DNA of 64,000 nucleotides, taken from assembly GCF_001553035.1 (NCBI RefSeq), contig NZ_KQ959957.1:1-64000 (forward strand), read 5' to 3'. This stretch comes from Gemella haemolysans. GTDB lineage: Bacteria > Bacillota > Bacilli > Staphylococcales > Gemellaceae. The translations under genes were made by a program, and so were the position numbers. How positions within the stretch are numbered: the stretch's first letter is position 1; the number at the start of each line of letters is the position of its first letter. Below, piece by piece: positions 54,881-64,000 of this stretch. The notes beneath the pieces were generated by a model that was given only the letters and a program-made list of their open reading frames with translations, made no database searches and was not told where the DNA came from.

Positions 54881-56482
54881 TTATGAATATATTTTATCGA
54901 ATACATTTTTTCTTAATTTTCTTGTTGCAAAAACTAACAGTATGATTAATACTAAAGAGTATACTATTCCTACTATATGTGCTGATGATGGCAGCATAGC
55001 AATTAAGAAGAATGTTACGACATTAAGTAGTACTAATAATAAAATAGCTCCGAAAGCTAAAATAGTTAATAGGACTTGATTTATCGAACTACGATTAGCT
55101 AAATCTGTGATAGTGTTCCAGTTTAGATATAATTTTTTATAGTCGCTTGTATAACTATAGAAAGAAAAGACAATACTTGAAATAATATAAGATATTATTG
55201 TTACAACTGCTAATAAGATTGGTGTCTTAGTTATAACTAACATCACAATCAGAGCAAGTAATCCAAAACCAAGTTGTAAACAAGTGGCGATTGCTAATTT
55301 GATTTTTAGGTATTTTTTGAAATCAAAAGGAAGAGATTTTAAAAAATAGTAATCTTGTTTTTCTAGTGATATTGCTATACTTGTAAAATTCATTGGATTA
55401 GAATTAATGTACAATGCTAACGTGAATCCTATAGTCATAGCTACTGGGTAGAATATAGGTGGTAGTGTAATACCTCCGTGCTTTCTAATTTCTATAATTG
55501 GGATTACAAATATACCAAGTGTAACTATAAGATTAGTAAATACAGTTGACGAAATTGTACTGTTTAACAATAGTTTTACATTTCTCTTAATTAGTTTAGA
55601 AAATAGTGTAGTTGATGTACTATTAGTATTTTCCTTGATTTTTACAGCTTTAGAACTAGATGTGTATGTATTACCAGATATTCTATATAAGTCTTTCATA
55701 TATTTTCTTATTACAAATATATATGTAGTAAAGAAAGAAATAAGTGCTAAGATAATAGCTACTATTAAGTAAGTATAAGTCTTAGAAATATCTAATACGA
55801 GTATATTTAAAAATAAATCTCCTGAATAATCAGAATCAAAACTTTTAAAAGTATGAGCAAAATTAAATATGTATCCTGTGAAGAATATCAACACAATTAA
55901 TATTGTAGCTGCATTAACTTTCCCTTTATTCTTCTTGAAATTTGGGATATAAGTAATAAATGAAAGTAGTGTCATAATAGAACATATTAAAGTAATCATA
56001 AATGCAAAACTATATACTAATACGAAGAAAAATTTTTGAATTGAAAACTCTGCATTTAATCCAATAATCAAGTTTATAACTATTAAAGGAGTAAAATTAC
56101 TGATAACCTGTGAAAGTAGAGTGAACAATTTACTAAAAAATATTTCAGATCCTGTAACAGGTAAGTGAATAATCGCTAATGTATCATCACTTTCGTAAAA
56201 CATATTGATAAAATTATTTAAAATCTGAATAAACACTAATAATAAAATAAAGAAAAGTATATTTCGATATCCCGGTCCAGAAAAGTTAAAACCACGAGAA
56301 AATATTGAAAATAAAAATAAAATATGTAAGAAATTGAAAAAATTAAGCATTAAAACATTTCTAAAAAGATTATGTCTTATATCGCTCTTTCCACTGAATT
56401 TTTTTCTGTATTTTATTCTTTGAGGTGAAAAACTATAAAGAAGATTCGTTAAGAATAATTCTTTAATTACATTGAATCTCAT
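54881..56482 (-). CDS. ABC-2-type transporter permease, large form
   Basis: A 533-residue membrane protein with about 12 hydrophobic segments in two blocks (roughly 45-275 and 330-530) separated by a polar Ser/Thr/Asn-rich loop near 285-300. The layout suggests a fused duplicate of a six-segment permease half. I recognise no substrate motif. It starts 2 bp after the ATPase stop, so both are one operon. The likely role is export of a lipid, peptide or antimicrobial. Confidence 0.75.
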   Translation of the reverse strand: MRFNVIKELFLTNLLYSFSPQRIKYRKKFSGKSDIRHNLFRNVLMLNFFNFLHILFLFSIFSRGFNFSGPGYRNILFFILLLVFIQILNNFINMFYESDDTLAIIHLPVTGSEIFFSKLFTLLSQVISNFTPLIVINLIIGLNAEFSIQKFFFVLVYSFAFMITLICSIMTLLSFITYIPNFKKNKGKVNAATILIVLIFFTGYIFNFAHTFKSFDSDYSGDLFLNILVLDISKTYTYLIVAIILALISFFTTYIFVIRKYMKDLYRISGNTYTSSSKAVKIKENTNSTSTTLFSKLIKRNVKLLLNSTISSTVFTNLIVTLGIFVIPIIEIRKHGGITLPPIFYPVAMTIGFTLALYINSNPMNFTSIAISLEKQDYYFLKSLPFDFKKYLKIKLAIATCLQLGFGLLALIVMLVITKTPILLAVVTIISYIISSIVFSFYSYTSDYKKLYLNWNTITDLANRSSINQVLLTILAFGAILLLVLLNVVTFFLIAMLPSSAHIVGIVYSLVLIILLVFATRKLRKNVFDKIYS

Positions 56483-56484
56483 AT

Positions 56485-57228
56485 TTAATCACCACCTAAA
56501 ATATTTGAATTTGAATTTTTTACTATATTAAGATAAATTTCTTCTAAATTATCTCCCTCAAATTGTTCTTTAAGCTCGTTAAGTGTACCGATAAAAACTA
56601 GTTTTCCTTTGCTGAGGATGCCTATTCTATCGCATAGATGTTCAGCGACCTCCAAGACATGGGTAGAGAATAGAACACTATTGCCTTTAGTGGCATGTTC
56701 TTTCATTAAGTTTTTCAAGTCAAATGCAGCTTGTGGATCTAATCCTGTCATCGGTTCATCCATAATCCAAAACTTAGGTTCTGATAATAATGCTCCAATA
56801 ACAAATACTTTTTGTCTCATACCATGAGAGAAGGAACTAATTTCTTGGTGTTCAACTCCTGTCATATTAAATAATTTGCAGTACCTATTAAGAATATCAT
56901 CTCTTGTTTTATTATCAATTTCATATATGCTAGCGACTAATGACCAATATTCAAAGGCCGATAATGTAAGAAACATATCAGGTGAATCAGGTACATAGCC
57001 AATTTGCTTTTTACACGCTAATCTATTATTTTTTAAAAGTAGATTATTGAAATAAATCTCTCCCGAAGTAGGCTCTAATATACTAACTAGGGATTTGATT
57101 GTAGTTGACTTACCAGCTCCATTATGCCCAATAAGTCCGAATATTTCCCCATCATTTATAGTAAAACTTAAATCATCAACAGCGCACTTTGTATCAAATT
57201 TAACAGTAAGATTTTTAATTTCTATCAT
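56485..57228 (-). CDS. ABC transporter ATP-binding protein
   Basis: A 247-residue ATPase: Walker A GHNGAGKSTT (near 34-43), Q-loop YVPDSPDMF, signature FSHGMRQKVF (a variant of LSGGQ seen in ABC-2 ATPases), Walker B FWIMDEPMTGLD and switch His in FSTHVLEVAE. GGAGGG precedes the ATG. It is divergent from the str operon across a 411-bp gap. Confidence 0.92.
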   Translation of the reverse strand: MIEIKNLTVKFDTKCAVDDLSFTINDGEIFGLIGHNGAGKSTTIKSLVSILEPTSGEIYFNNLLLKNNRLACKKQIGYVPDSPDMFLTLSAFEYWSLVASIYEIDNKTRDDILNRYCKLFNMTGVEHQEISSFSHGMRQKVFVIGALLSEPKFWIMDEPMTGLDPQAAFDLKNLMKEHATKGNSVLFSTHVLEVAEHLCDRIGILSKGKLVFIGTLNELKEQFEGDNLEEIYLNIVKNSNSNILGGD

Positions 57229-57260
57229 AAATTATCCCTCCAATCTGTATCTATAGTTAT

Positions 57261-57289
57261 ATTATACTTGTAATCGTTTTAATCAGCAA
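57261..57289 (-). promoter_or_regulatory. Promoter of the ABC-2 operon
   Basis: On the minus strand, TTGCTG (57284-57289), 17 bp, TATAAT (57261-57266). Confidence 0.65.
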
Positions 57290-57340
57290 GAGTATAATTT
57301 AATTATTTCTATAATAAATAATAAATTTTAAAGTTGTAAA

Positions 57341-57425
57341 TGAAACGCCTGGAATAGTTTATTAAAAATACTAACGTGATACACCTGGAAGTGTTTATTT
57401 ATAAGTTGAAAATGATACACCTGGT
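57341..57425 (+). repeat. Three 36-bp-spaced copies of a TGATACACCTGG motif upstream of the str operon
   Basis: Copies start at 57341 (TGAAACGCCTGGA), 57377 (TGATACACCTGGA) and 57413 (TGATACACCTGGT), exactly 36 bp apart, and the last two are followed by GTG-containing half-symmetry. They lie 66-150 bp upstream of the rpsL -35. A fourth copy is in the rpsL leader at 57584. I know of no named element with this sequence. Confidence 0.7.
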
Positions 57426-57490
57426 TAAGTGTGAAAATAGAATGTGATAATAGCAAGTTAAAAAAGATATAAAAAAATTTTAAAAAAGTA

Positions 57491-57519
57491 TTGACAAGAA
57501 AAAATAAAAGTGGTATTAT
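57491..57519 (+). promoter_or_regulatory. Strong promoter of the str operon
   Basis: TTGACA (57491-57496), 17 bp, TATTAT (57514-57519) with a TGG extension. Confidence 0.85.
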
Positions 57520-57528
57520 TTAGTACGT

Positions 57529-57608
57529 GAGTGTTACGGCACTCTGTGTAAAGCCACTATGGCTTATAAAAAATTTAAAAACGTGATACACCTGGATAGG
57601 TGATTCAC
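57529..57608 (+). promoter_or_regulatory. rpsL leader with three hairpins
   Basis: GAGTG/CACTC (57529-57544), AAGCCA/TGGCTT (57551-57565), and GTGATACACCT (57583-57593) against AGGTGATTCAC (57598-57608), the last with two mismatches. The third hairpin contains motif copy four and ends 13 bp before the ribosome binding site. It could bind a ribosomal protein or translation factor for feedback control. Confidence 0.5.
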
Positions 57609-57639
57609 AAAGTATCGAGGAAAGGAGGAAATCAGTAAA

Positions 57640-58059
57640 ATGCCAACTATTAACCAATTAGTTCGTAAACCTCGTAAATCAAAAGTATCGAAATCAGATT
57701 CACCAGCACTTAACAAAGGTTACAACTCTCAAAGAAAGAAAGAAACTAACATTTCTTCACCACAAAAACGTGGAGTTTGTACTCGTGTTGGGACTATGAC
57801 ACCTAAAAAACCTAACTCAGCTTTACGTAAATATGCACGTGTTCGTTTATCAAACCAAATCGAAGTAACAGCATATATCCCAGGTATCGGACACAACCTA
57901 CAAGAACACAGTGTTGTACTTATTCGTGGAGGACGTGTAAAAGACTTACCAGGGGTACGTTACCACATCATCCGTGGAGCTTTAGATACTGCAGGAGTTA
58001 ACGACCGTAAACAAGGACGTTCACTATACGGTGCTAAAAGACCAAAAGAGAAAAAATAA
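57640..58059 (+). CDS. rpsL: 30S ribosomal protein S12
   Basis: Decoding-centre protein. The 139 residues contain [19 protein letters not shown] (near 49-67, the streptomycin-resistance region with the Lys of KPNS) and the second loop [14 protein letters not shown]. Both sites look wild-type. Highly biased codons. AGGAGG precedes the ATG; rpsG follows. Confidence 0.97.
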   Translation: MPTINQLVRKPRKSKVSKSDSPALNKGYNSQRKKETNISSPQKRGVCTRVGTMTPKKPNSALRKYARVRLSNQIEVTAYIPGIGHNLQEHSVVLIRGGRVKDLPGVRYHIIRGALDTAGVNDRKQGRSLYGAKRPKEKK

Positions 58060-58092
58060 TAAAAGATAAAATTTGATAAAAAGAATTCGTGA

Positions 58093-58578
<486 letters not shown>

Positions 58579-58593
58579 TTATAGGGTGAATAT

Positions 58594-58619
58594 CAAGCTA
58601 TTTTATAGCTTGAGTTTTT
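58594..58619 (+). promoter_or_regulatory. Hairpin between rpsG and fusA, possible attenuator
   Basis: CAAGCTAT (58594-58601) pairs with ATAGCTTG (58605-58612), with an outer GTGAA/TTCAC stem and TTTTT at 58615-58619. It could partly end transcription and set the S7:EF-G ratio. Confidence 0.5.
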
Positions 58620-58679
58620 CACTATAAAAGACAAATTACTAAAATCATTTAAAAATTTATGAAAGGAGAAAATTGACTC

Positions 58680-60755
58680 ATGACTAGAGCATTTTCTTTA
58701 AAAGATACTCGTAATATCGGTATCATGGCTCACATCGACGCAGGTAAAACTACTGCTACTGAGCGTATTCTGTTCTACACTGGGAAAATCCACAAAATCG
58801 GAGATACTCACGATGGTAACTCTCAAATGGACTGGATGGAACAAGAACAAGAACGTGGTATCACTATTACATCTGCTGCAACAACTGCTCAATGGAAAAA
58901 CCACCGTATCAACATCATCGATACACCGGGACACGTAGACTTCACAGTTGAGGTTGAACGTTCACTTCGTGTACTTGATGGATCAGTAGCAGTATTAGAT
59001 GCACAATCAGGTGTTGAACCACAAACAGAAACAGTTTGGCGTCAAGCTACAACTTATGGAGTTCCTCGTATCGTATTCGTTAACAAAATGGATAAAACAG
59101 GAGCTGACTTCTTATATTCTGTAGGAACAATCCACGACAGATTACAAGCTAATGCACACCCAATTCAACTTCCAATCGGAGCTGAAGATTTATTCGAAGG
59201 TGTAATTGACCTTGTTGAAATGAAAGCTATTTACAACGAAGGTAGCGTAGGGGAAAATCTTGTTGTTAAAGAAATCCCAGCTGAATACCAAGATCAAGCT
59301 GAAGAATACCGTGAAAAACTAATCGAAGCTGTTGCAGAATTCGATGAAGACTTCATGGAAAAATACTTAGGTGGAGAAGAAATTACAATTGACGAGCTTA
59401 AAGCTGCAATTCGTAAAGCTACATTATCTGTAGAATTCTTCCCAGTAGTATGTGGATCAGCATTCAAATATAAAGGTGTACAACCAATGCTAGATGCAGT
59501 AGTAGAATACTTACCATCTCCATTAGACGTACCTGCTATTAAAGGGGTTAACCCAGATACTGATGAAGAAGTAGAAAGACACTCTTCAGACGAAGAGCCA
59601 TTCTCAGCCCTAGCTTTCAAAGTTATGACTGACCCATTCGTAGGGAAACTTACTTTCTTCCGTGTGTACTCAGGTATTTTATCATCTGGTTCATACGTTA
59701 AAAACTCAACTAAAGGTAAACGTGAACGTGTAGGACGTATCCTACAAATGCACGCTAACACTCGTAACGAAATCGCTGAAGTATACGCTGGTGATATCGC
59801 TGCAGCTGTTGGTCTTAAAGATACTACAACTGGGGACACATTATGTGACGAGAAAAACGAAGTTATTCTTGAATCAATGGAATTCCCAGAACCAGTTATC
59901 CAACTTTCAGTTGAACCAAAATCAAAAGCTGACCAAGATAAAATGTCTACAGCTTTACAAAAATTACAAGAAGAAGACCCAACATTCCGTGCTGGAACTG
60001 ACGAAGAAACTGGACAAGTTATCATCGCAGGTATGGGTGAGCTTCACTTAGACATCATCGTTGACCGTATGCGTCGTGAATTCAAAGTTGAATGTACAGT
60101 AGGTGCTCCAATGGTATCTTACCGTGAAACATTCAAACAAGCTGCACAAGTACAAGGTAAATTCACTCGTCAATCTGGTGGACGTGGACAATACGGGGAC
60201 GTATGGATTGAGTTCACTCCAAATGAGCCAGGTGCAGGATTTGAATTTGAAAATGCTATCGTTGGTGGGGTAGTTCCACGTGAATACATCCCAGCAGTAG
60301 AAGCAGGATTAAAAGACTCTATGGCAAATGGGGTATTAGCTGGATACGAATTAATCGACGTTAAAGCTAAATTATTCGATGGATCATACCACGATGTCGA
60401 TTCATCTGAAATGGCGTTCAAAGTTGCTGCATCATTAGCTCTTAAAGAAGCTGCTAAAAAATGTAACCCAGTAATCTTAGAACCAATCATGAAAGTTGAA
60501 GTTGTAATGCCTGAAGAATACTTAGGAGATATCATGGGAGACATCACTTCACGTCGTGGACGTGTTGAAGGTATGGAAGCTCGTGGTAACGCACAAGTAG
60601 TAAGTGCTTCAGTACCATTATCTGAAATGTTCGGATATGCAACTTCTCTACGTTCTTCAACTCAAGGACGTGGTACTTACTCAATGGTATTTGACCACTA
60701 CGAAGAAGTACCTAAATCAATTTCTGAAGAAATTATCAAAAAAAATAAAGGATAA
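58680..60755 (+). CDS. fusA: Elongation factor G
   Basis: Ribosomal translocase GTPase. The 691 residues have G1 AHIDAGKTT (near 17-25), switch [13 protein letters not shown]3 DTPGHVDF, G4 NKMDKTGAD, and the domain IV and V regions ([25 protein letters not shown]). Strong codon bias. AAAGGAG precedes the ATG. The gap to tuf (122 bp) holds no convincing promoter. Confidence 0.97.
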   Translation: MTRAFSLKDTRNIGIMAHIDAGKTTATERILFYTGKIHKIGDTHDGNSQMDWMEQEQERGITITSAATTAQWKNHRINIIDTPGHVDFTVEVERSLRVLDGSVAVLDAQSGVEPQTETVWRQATTYGVPRIVFVNKMDKTGADFLYSVGTIHDRLQANAHPIQLPIGAEDLFEGVIDLVEMKAIYNEGSVGENLVVKEIPAEYQDQAEEYREKLIEAVAEFDEDFMEKYLGGEEITIDELKAAIRKATLSVEFFPVVCGSAFKYKGVQPMLDAVVEYLPSPLDVPAIKGVNPDTDEEVERHSSDEEPFSALAFKVMTDPFVGKLTFFRVYSGILSSGSYVKNSTKGKRERVGRILQMHANTRNEIAEVYAGDIAAAVGLKDTTTGDTLCDEKNEVILESMEFPEPVIQLSVEPKSKADQDKMSTALQKLQEEDPTFRAGTDEETGQVIIAGMGELHLDIIVDRMRREFKVECTVGAPMVSYRETFKQAAQVQGKFTRQSGGRGQYGDVWIEFTPNEPGAGFEFENAIVGGVVPREYIPAVEAGLKDSMANGVLAGYELIDVKAKLFDGSYHDVDSSEMAFKVAASLALKEAAKKCNPVILEPIMKVEVVMPEEYLGDIMGDITSRRGRVEGMEARGNAQVVSASVPLSEMFGYATSLRSSTQGRGTYSMVFDHYEEVPKSISEEIIKKNKG

Positions 60756-60877
60756 TAAAAATTATTCTTTATAGTTGCAATTTTCGTTGTAACATTATAA
60801 AATATAGTTATCATAGAATGCTATGTGACTAATTTAAAAAAATAAAATTTTATTAACTTGAAGGAGACATTTTTAAA

Positions 60878-62065
60878 ATGGCAAAAGAAAAATTTGACCG
60901 TAGTAAAACACATGCTAACATTGGAACAATTGGTCACGTTGACCACGGTAAAACTACTTTAACAGCAGCTATCGCTACTGTATTAGCAAAAACTTATGGT
61001 GGAGAAGCTAAAGACTACGCTTCAATCGATAACGCACCAGAAGAAAGAGAACGTGGTATCACAATCAACACTTCTCACATCGAGTACGAAACTCCAAACC
61101 GTCACTACGCACACGTAGACTGCCCAGGACACGCTGACTATGTTAAAAACATGATCACTGGTGCTGCTCAAATGGACGGAGCTATCTTAGTAATCGCTGC
61201 TACAGATGGACCAATGGCTCAAACTCGTGAGCACATCCTATTATCTCGTAACGTTGGAGTACCAAAAATCGTTGTATTCTTAAACAAATGTGATATGGTT
61301 GATGACGAAGAGTTATTAGAATTAGTTGAAATGGAAGTTCGTGAACTATTATCTGAATACGGATTCGACGGAGATGAACTACCAGTAATCAAAGGTTCTG
61401 CTCTTAAAGCTCTTGAAGGAGACGCTGATGCAGAAAAAGCTATCATCGAATTAATGGAAACAGTTGACGAGTACATCCCAACTCCAGAACGTGATAACGC
61501 TAAACCATTCATGATGCCAGTTGAGGACGTATTCTCAATCACAGGTCGTGGTACAGTTGCTACTGGACGTGTTGAACGTGGACAAGTTAAAGTTGGAGAC
61601 GTAGTAGAAATCGTTGGATTAACTGAAGAACCAGCTTCAACTACTGTAACAGGTGTTGAAATGTTCCGTAAATTATTAGATTACGCTGAAGCAGGAGATA
61701 ACATCGGTGCATTATTACGTGGTGTTGCTCGTGAAGACATCGAACGTGGACAAGTTTTAGCAGCTCCTAAAACAATCACTCCACACACTCAATTCGTAGC
61801 TGACGTGTACGTATTATCTAAAGAAGAAGGTGGACGTCACACTCCATTCTTCACAAACTACCGTCCTCAATTCTACTTCCGTACTACTGACGTAACTGGT
61901 GTAGTTACTTTACCAGAAGGTACTGAAATGGTAATGCCTGGGGATAACGTATCAATCAACGTAGAACTTATTTCTCCAATCGCGATCGAAGAAGGAACTC
62001 GTTTCTCAATTCGTGAAGGTGGACGTACTGTAGGTTCAGGTGTTGTAACTTCAATCGTTAAATAA
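60878..62065 (+). CDS. tuf: Elongation factor Tu
   Basis: Delivers aminoacyl-tRNA to the ribosome. The 395 residues have [10 protein letters not shown] (G1), [13 protein letters not shown] (switch I), DCPGHADY (G3), NKCDMVDD (G4) and the domain III segment [24 protein letters not shown]. Heavily biased codons; AAGGAG precedes the ATG. Followed by a strong terminator. Confidence 0.98.
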   Translation: MAKEKFDRSKTHANIGTIGHVDHGKTTLTAAIATVLAKTYGGEAKDYASIDNAPEERERGITINTSHIEYETPNRHYAHVDCPGHADYVKNMITGAAQMDGAILVIAATDGPMAQTREHILLSRNVGVPKIVVFLNKCDMVDDEELLELVEMEVRELLSEYGFDGDELPVIKGSALKALEGDADAEKAIIELMETVDEYIPTPERDNAKPFMMPVEDVFSITGRGTVATGRVERGQVKVGDVVEIVGLTEEPASTTVTGVEMFRKLLDYAEAGDNIGALLRGVAREDIERGQVLAAPKTITPHTQFVADVYVLSKEEGGRHTPFFTNYRPQFYFRTTDVTGVVTLPEGTEMVMPGDNVSINVELISPIAIEEGTRFSIREGGRTVGSGVVTSIVK

Positions 62066-62084
62066 TAATTGAATTTAAACATAT

Positions 62085-62117
62085 AAAGCAAGGTGAAATT
62101 CACCTTGCTTTTTTTAT
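62085..62117 (+). terminator. Terminator of the str operon
   Basis: AAAGCAAGGTG (62085-62095) pairs with 62101-62111, followed by a long T-run. Confidence 0.9.
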
Positions 62118-62266
62118 ATACTTAATATTGATTTACATAATGTTCATATTCAATTATAGATATTTGATAGTTTTAGTACATTATATGTATTAATATTGTA
62201 TTTTTATTGTAAAATCATTATTTTTTGTAATTTTATTAGAAAATACGTACTATTTTTAGTAAATCC

Positions 62267-62430
62267 TTGCAGAAAATCTGTAAGAGGTGTATAATATGTT
62301 TAAAGGTAGTATAGGGGAAATAATATAATAAATTCAAATAATTTATATATTATTAAAATAAAATCTGATTACTCTAGGGATATTGAGTAATAGTAAAAAG
62401 TCGAAGTTAAGAAATTAACTTCGATTTTTT
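62267..62430 (+). ncRNA. Candidate small RNA between tuf and the HrtB-like gene
   Basis: The promoter TTGCAG (62267-62272), 17 bp, TATAAT (62290-62295) would start RNA near 62302. A hairpin ATTACTC/GAGTAAT (62368-62374 and 62385-62391) and an excellent terminator follow: TCGAAGTTAA, loop GAAA, TTAACTTCGA, then six Ts (62401-62430). No credible reading frame is inside; a 10-codon ATG frame begins at the -10 and would not be on the transcript. The product would be about 130 nt. I do not recognise a known RNA family. Confidence 0.55.
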
Positions 62431-62570
62431 CTTTTAAATTCATGAAGATTGTCTATTTGTTAACAGCTTGAAGACATTTAAATAGCTCAAAAAGAATATT
62501 CTAGTTATCATAATTGATAGTATAAAAAGCTGTTTGAGGAGCTAATAGATAACAAGTATAGTTTAATAAC

Positions 62571-62599
62571 TTGACTTTACAAGTTTTATTCTATATGCT
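62571..62599 (+). promoter_or_regulatory. Promoter of the HrtB-like ABC transporter operon
   Basis: TTGACT (62571-62576), 17 bp, TATGCT (62594-62599). The stretch 62431-62570 also holds a bulged inverted repeat (AGCTCAAA near 62486 and TTTGAGGAGCT near 62533), possibly an operator. I see nothing else there. Confidence 0.5.
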
Positions 62600-62656
62600 T
62601 AGTGTAATGCAATTTATTGTTTATGAACAAAAATTTTATATTTTAAGGGGAAAAAA

Positions 62657-63733
62657 ATGTTTTTAGCTATTAATGAAATAAAAGATGCTAAGCTCAGGTA
62701 TAGTCTTATTGTAGGATTACTTACACTAGTTTCTTATTTAATGTTTTTCTTATCTGGATTAGCTTTTGGATTGATAGATCAGAATAGATCTTATATTGAT
62801 CATTGGAGGGCGGATACGGTATTACTTTCTTCAGAAGCAAATAAAACTATTGGTTTATCTAATCTAAAATTATCAGATAAAAAATCTTTATCTGCAGATA
62901 ATGTTGAACCTTTTAGTCAAATGGTTACAGTTTCTAAAACTGAGAAGAGTTCAAATGAGGATGTTAAACAAAAAGTTAGTATTTTTGGTGTGAATAATGG
63001 GAGCTTTTTAATTCCACCAGTAATACAAGGAAGAATTTTTGAATCTAAAAATGAAGTTGTTATTGAAAAAAGTTTGTCTGAAAAAGAAGGATATTCTATA
63101 GGAGATACTATTAAAACTGCAAACTCAGATATTGATTTAAAAATAGTGGGTTACACAGAAAAATCTAGATTTAATGTAGCCCCAGTCATATATATGAATA
63201 TTAATGATTTTCAAATTTTAAAATATGGTGTAAGTAAAACTACTGATAATCCTATGATTAATGCTTTCGTAGTAAAAGGAGAATTAAAGGATTACGACAG
63301 TTCTATTTTCCAAAAAGTTAGTATAGCTGATTTTATTAATGAATTACCTGGTTATAGTGCTCAGATTTTAACGTTTGGACTAATGATAGGATTCTTAATA
63401 GTGATTTCTGCTATTATTATAGGTATTTTCATGTATGTACTTACTATTCAGAAAACACCTATTTTTGGTATAATGAAAGCCCAAGGAATCTCGAATGGAA
63501 TTATTGGAATTTCTGTTTTATCGCAAACATTCTTACTTTCATTAGCTGGAAGTATACTAGGTTTGGTTGGAACATGGGGAACATTACTTGTCCTGCCATC
63601 AGCAGTACCATTTTTAGGAAATGGACTTTATTACAGTATTATATTCGTTAGTTTGATTATTTTTTCTTTAGTAGGAACATTATTCTCTGTATTAGCTATT
63701 AGAAAAATTGATCCATTAAAAGCAATAGGATAG
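62657..63733 (+). CDS. FtsX/MacB-type ABC transporter permease, HrtB-like
   Basis: A 358-residue permease with four membrane segments: one at residues 17-40, an extracellular domain of about 190 residues (45-230), then three segments at about 235-265, 280-305 and 325-350. The N-terminus FLAINEIKDAKLRYSLI with QNRSYIDHW and the end RKIDPLKAIG are typical of permeases related to the heme exporter HrtB. The order permease then ATPase is as in Lactococcus hrtBA. Heme export is inferred; other small-molecule export is possible. A GGGG-containing ribosome binding site precedes the ATG. Confidence 0.8.
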   Translation: MFLAINEIKDAKLRYSLIVGLLTLVSYLMFFLSGLAFGLIDQNRSYIDHWRADTVLLSSEANKTIGLSNLKLSDKKSLSADNVEPFSQMVTVSKTEKSSNEDVKQKVSIFGVNNGSFLIPPVIQGRIFESKNEVVIEKSLSEKEGYSIGDTIKTANSDIDLKIVGYTEKSRFNVAPVIYMNINDFQILKYGVSKTTDNPMINAFVVKGELKDYDSSIFQKVSIADFINELPGYSAQILTFGLMIGFLIVISAIIIGIFMYVLTIQKTPIFGIMKAQGISNGIIGISVLSQTFLLSLAGSILGLVGTWGTLLVLPSAVPFLGNGLYYSIIFVSLIIFSLVGTLFSVLAIRKIDPLKAIG

Positions 63734-63740
63734 GTGTCAT

Positions 63741-64000
63741 ATGAATGTATTAGAATTTATAAATGTAACTAAATCATATCAGGATGGAAATAAAGAAATA
63801 GAAGCTCTGAAAGAAACTAATTTTAAAATAGAAGAAGGTAAATTTATTGCGATTATCGGTCCATCTGGTTCAGGTAAATCAACTTTCTTAACTTTAGCTG
63901 GAGGTTTACAAACTCCGTCTAAAGGTCAAATAATTATTAATGGAAAAGATTATACTAATTTGTCTGAGAAAGAAAGGTCAAAGTTACGATTTAACGATAT
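63741..64000 (+). CDS. ABC transporter ATP-binding protein, HrtA/LolD-like, cut by the window end
   Basis: The first 86 residues of an ATPase: MNVLEFINVTKSYQDGNKE, Walker A GPSGSGKST near 36-44, and the start of the helical subdomain (NGKDYTNLSEKERSKLRFND) typical of MacB/LolD/HrtA ATPases. It follows the permease stop by 7 bp, with AGGTG overlapping that stop. It completes the exporter with the preceding gene; the rest is outside the window. Confidence 0.88.
   Translation, partial: MNVLEFINVTKSYQDGNKEIEALKETNFKIEEGKFIAIIGPSGSGKSTFLTLAGGLQTPSKGQIIINGKDYTNLSEKERSKLRFND

Noticed and set aside
57341-57425. 36-bp periodic repeats resembling a short CRISPR array
   Set aside because: Only about 12 bp of each unit is conserved, there are three units, no cas genes, and the block sits in a promoter region.
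59294-60025. Long open frame on the minus strand inside fusA (243 codons)
   Set aside because: It is a shadow of the codon-biased fusA gene, with no ribosome binding site and a low-complexity Ser/Thr-rich product. Similar frames antisense to tuf and pflB were dismissed for the same reason.
62285-62330. Ten-codon frame MFKGSIGEII as a leader peptide
   Set aside because: Its ATG directly follows the -10 element and lies upstream of the predicted RNA start, so it would not be on the transcript.

Overview
The window is AT-rich, densely coded DNA from a low-GC Gram-positive bacterium of class Bacilli. The set of genes suggests a small-genome, fermentative, host-associated coccus, and Gemella or a close relative is my best guess. 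The clues are a Bacillus-type PyrR-regulated pyr operon without the uracil permease gene, pyruvate formate-lyase with its activase, a YSIRK/LPXTG surface protein, an SE1561-type small protein, and an HrtB-like ABC transporter. I recognise no rRNA, tRNA, complete insertion sequence, prophage or CRISPR array.

Layout. 1-16 kb: a cut-off exported protein, a sulfurtransferase with a sodium:solute symporter, a metallophosphatase with a GNAT enzyme, pepF, a membrane-associated phosphoesterase, addA, a pair of divergent enzyme-like proteins (NagB-like and isochorismate-synthase-like) with an EamA transporter, rho and a DedA protein. 16-18 kb is an accessory patch: a 178-bp mobile-type repeat, the decayed tail of a UvrD-type helicase, a small secreted peptide followed by a bacteriocin-immunity-like protein, and a possible small RNA. 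18-24 kb: an oxidoreductase/GST-like/YjbR operon, then on the minus strand an ABC-2 transporter plus DesK/LuxR-type two-component system with a likely autoregulatory operator. 24-35 kb: a second copy of the 178-bp repeat, an NAD-binding protein, patatin, msrB, pflB, pflA, prsA, cls, an SE1561 protein with an RlmCD-type methyltransferase, and a uracil-DNA-glycosylase-like protein. 35-42 kb: a 900-residue cell-wall-anchored VWA protein, an M20 amidohydrolase followed by a separate gene for an M20 lid domain, an ABC-F protein with a five-codon leader, a 31-residue membrane peptide, and a Fic protein bracketed by two copies of a palindromic promoter module.

42.5-53 kb is the complete de novo UMP operon pyrR-B-C-carA-carB-K-D-F-E, with a consensus promoter and two PyrR attenuators. 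53-57 kb holds a DUF1858/DUF438-hemerythrin pair behind a Fur-like box and an ABC-2 transporter. 57-62 kb is the str operon (rpsL, rpsG, fusA, tuf), preceded by an unusual repeated motif. The window ends with a likely small RNA and an HrtB/HrtA-like ABC transporter that runs off the edge.

The features I find most unusual are the separate M20 lid gene beside an M20 enzyme that lacks the matching lid motif, the duplicated fic promoter whose palindrome arms have changed together, the peptide/immunity pair beside mobile debris, and the 36-bp-spaced motif upstream of rpsL. Everything here comes from reading the sequence. No database search was run, so family assignments rest on recognised motifs.
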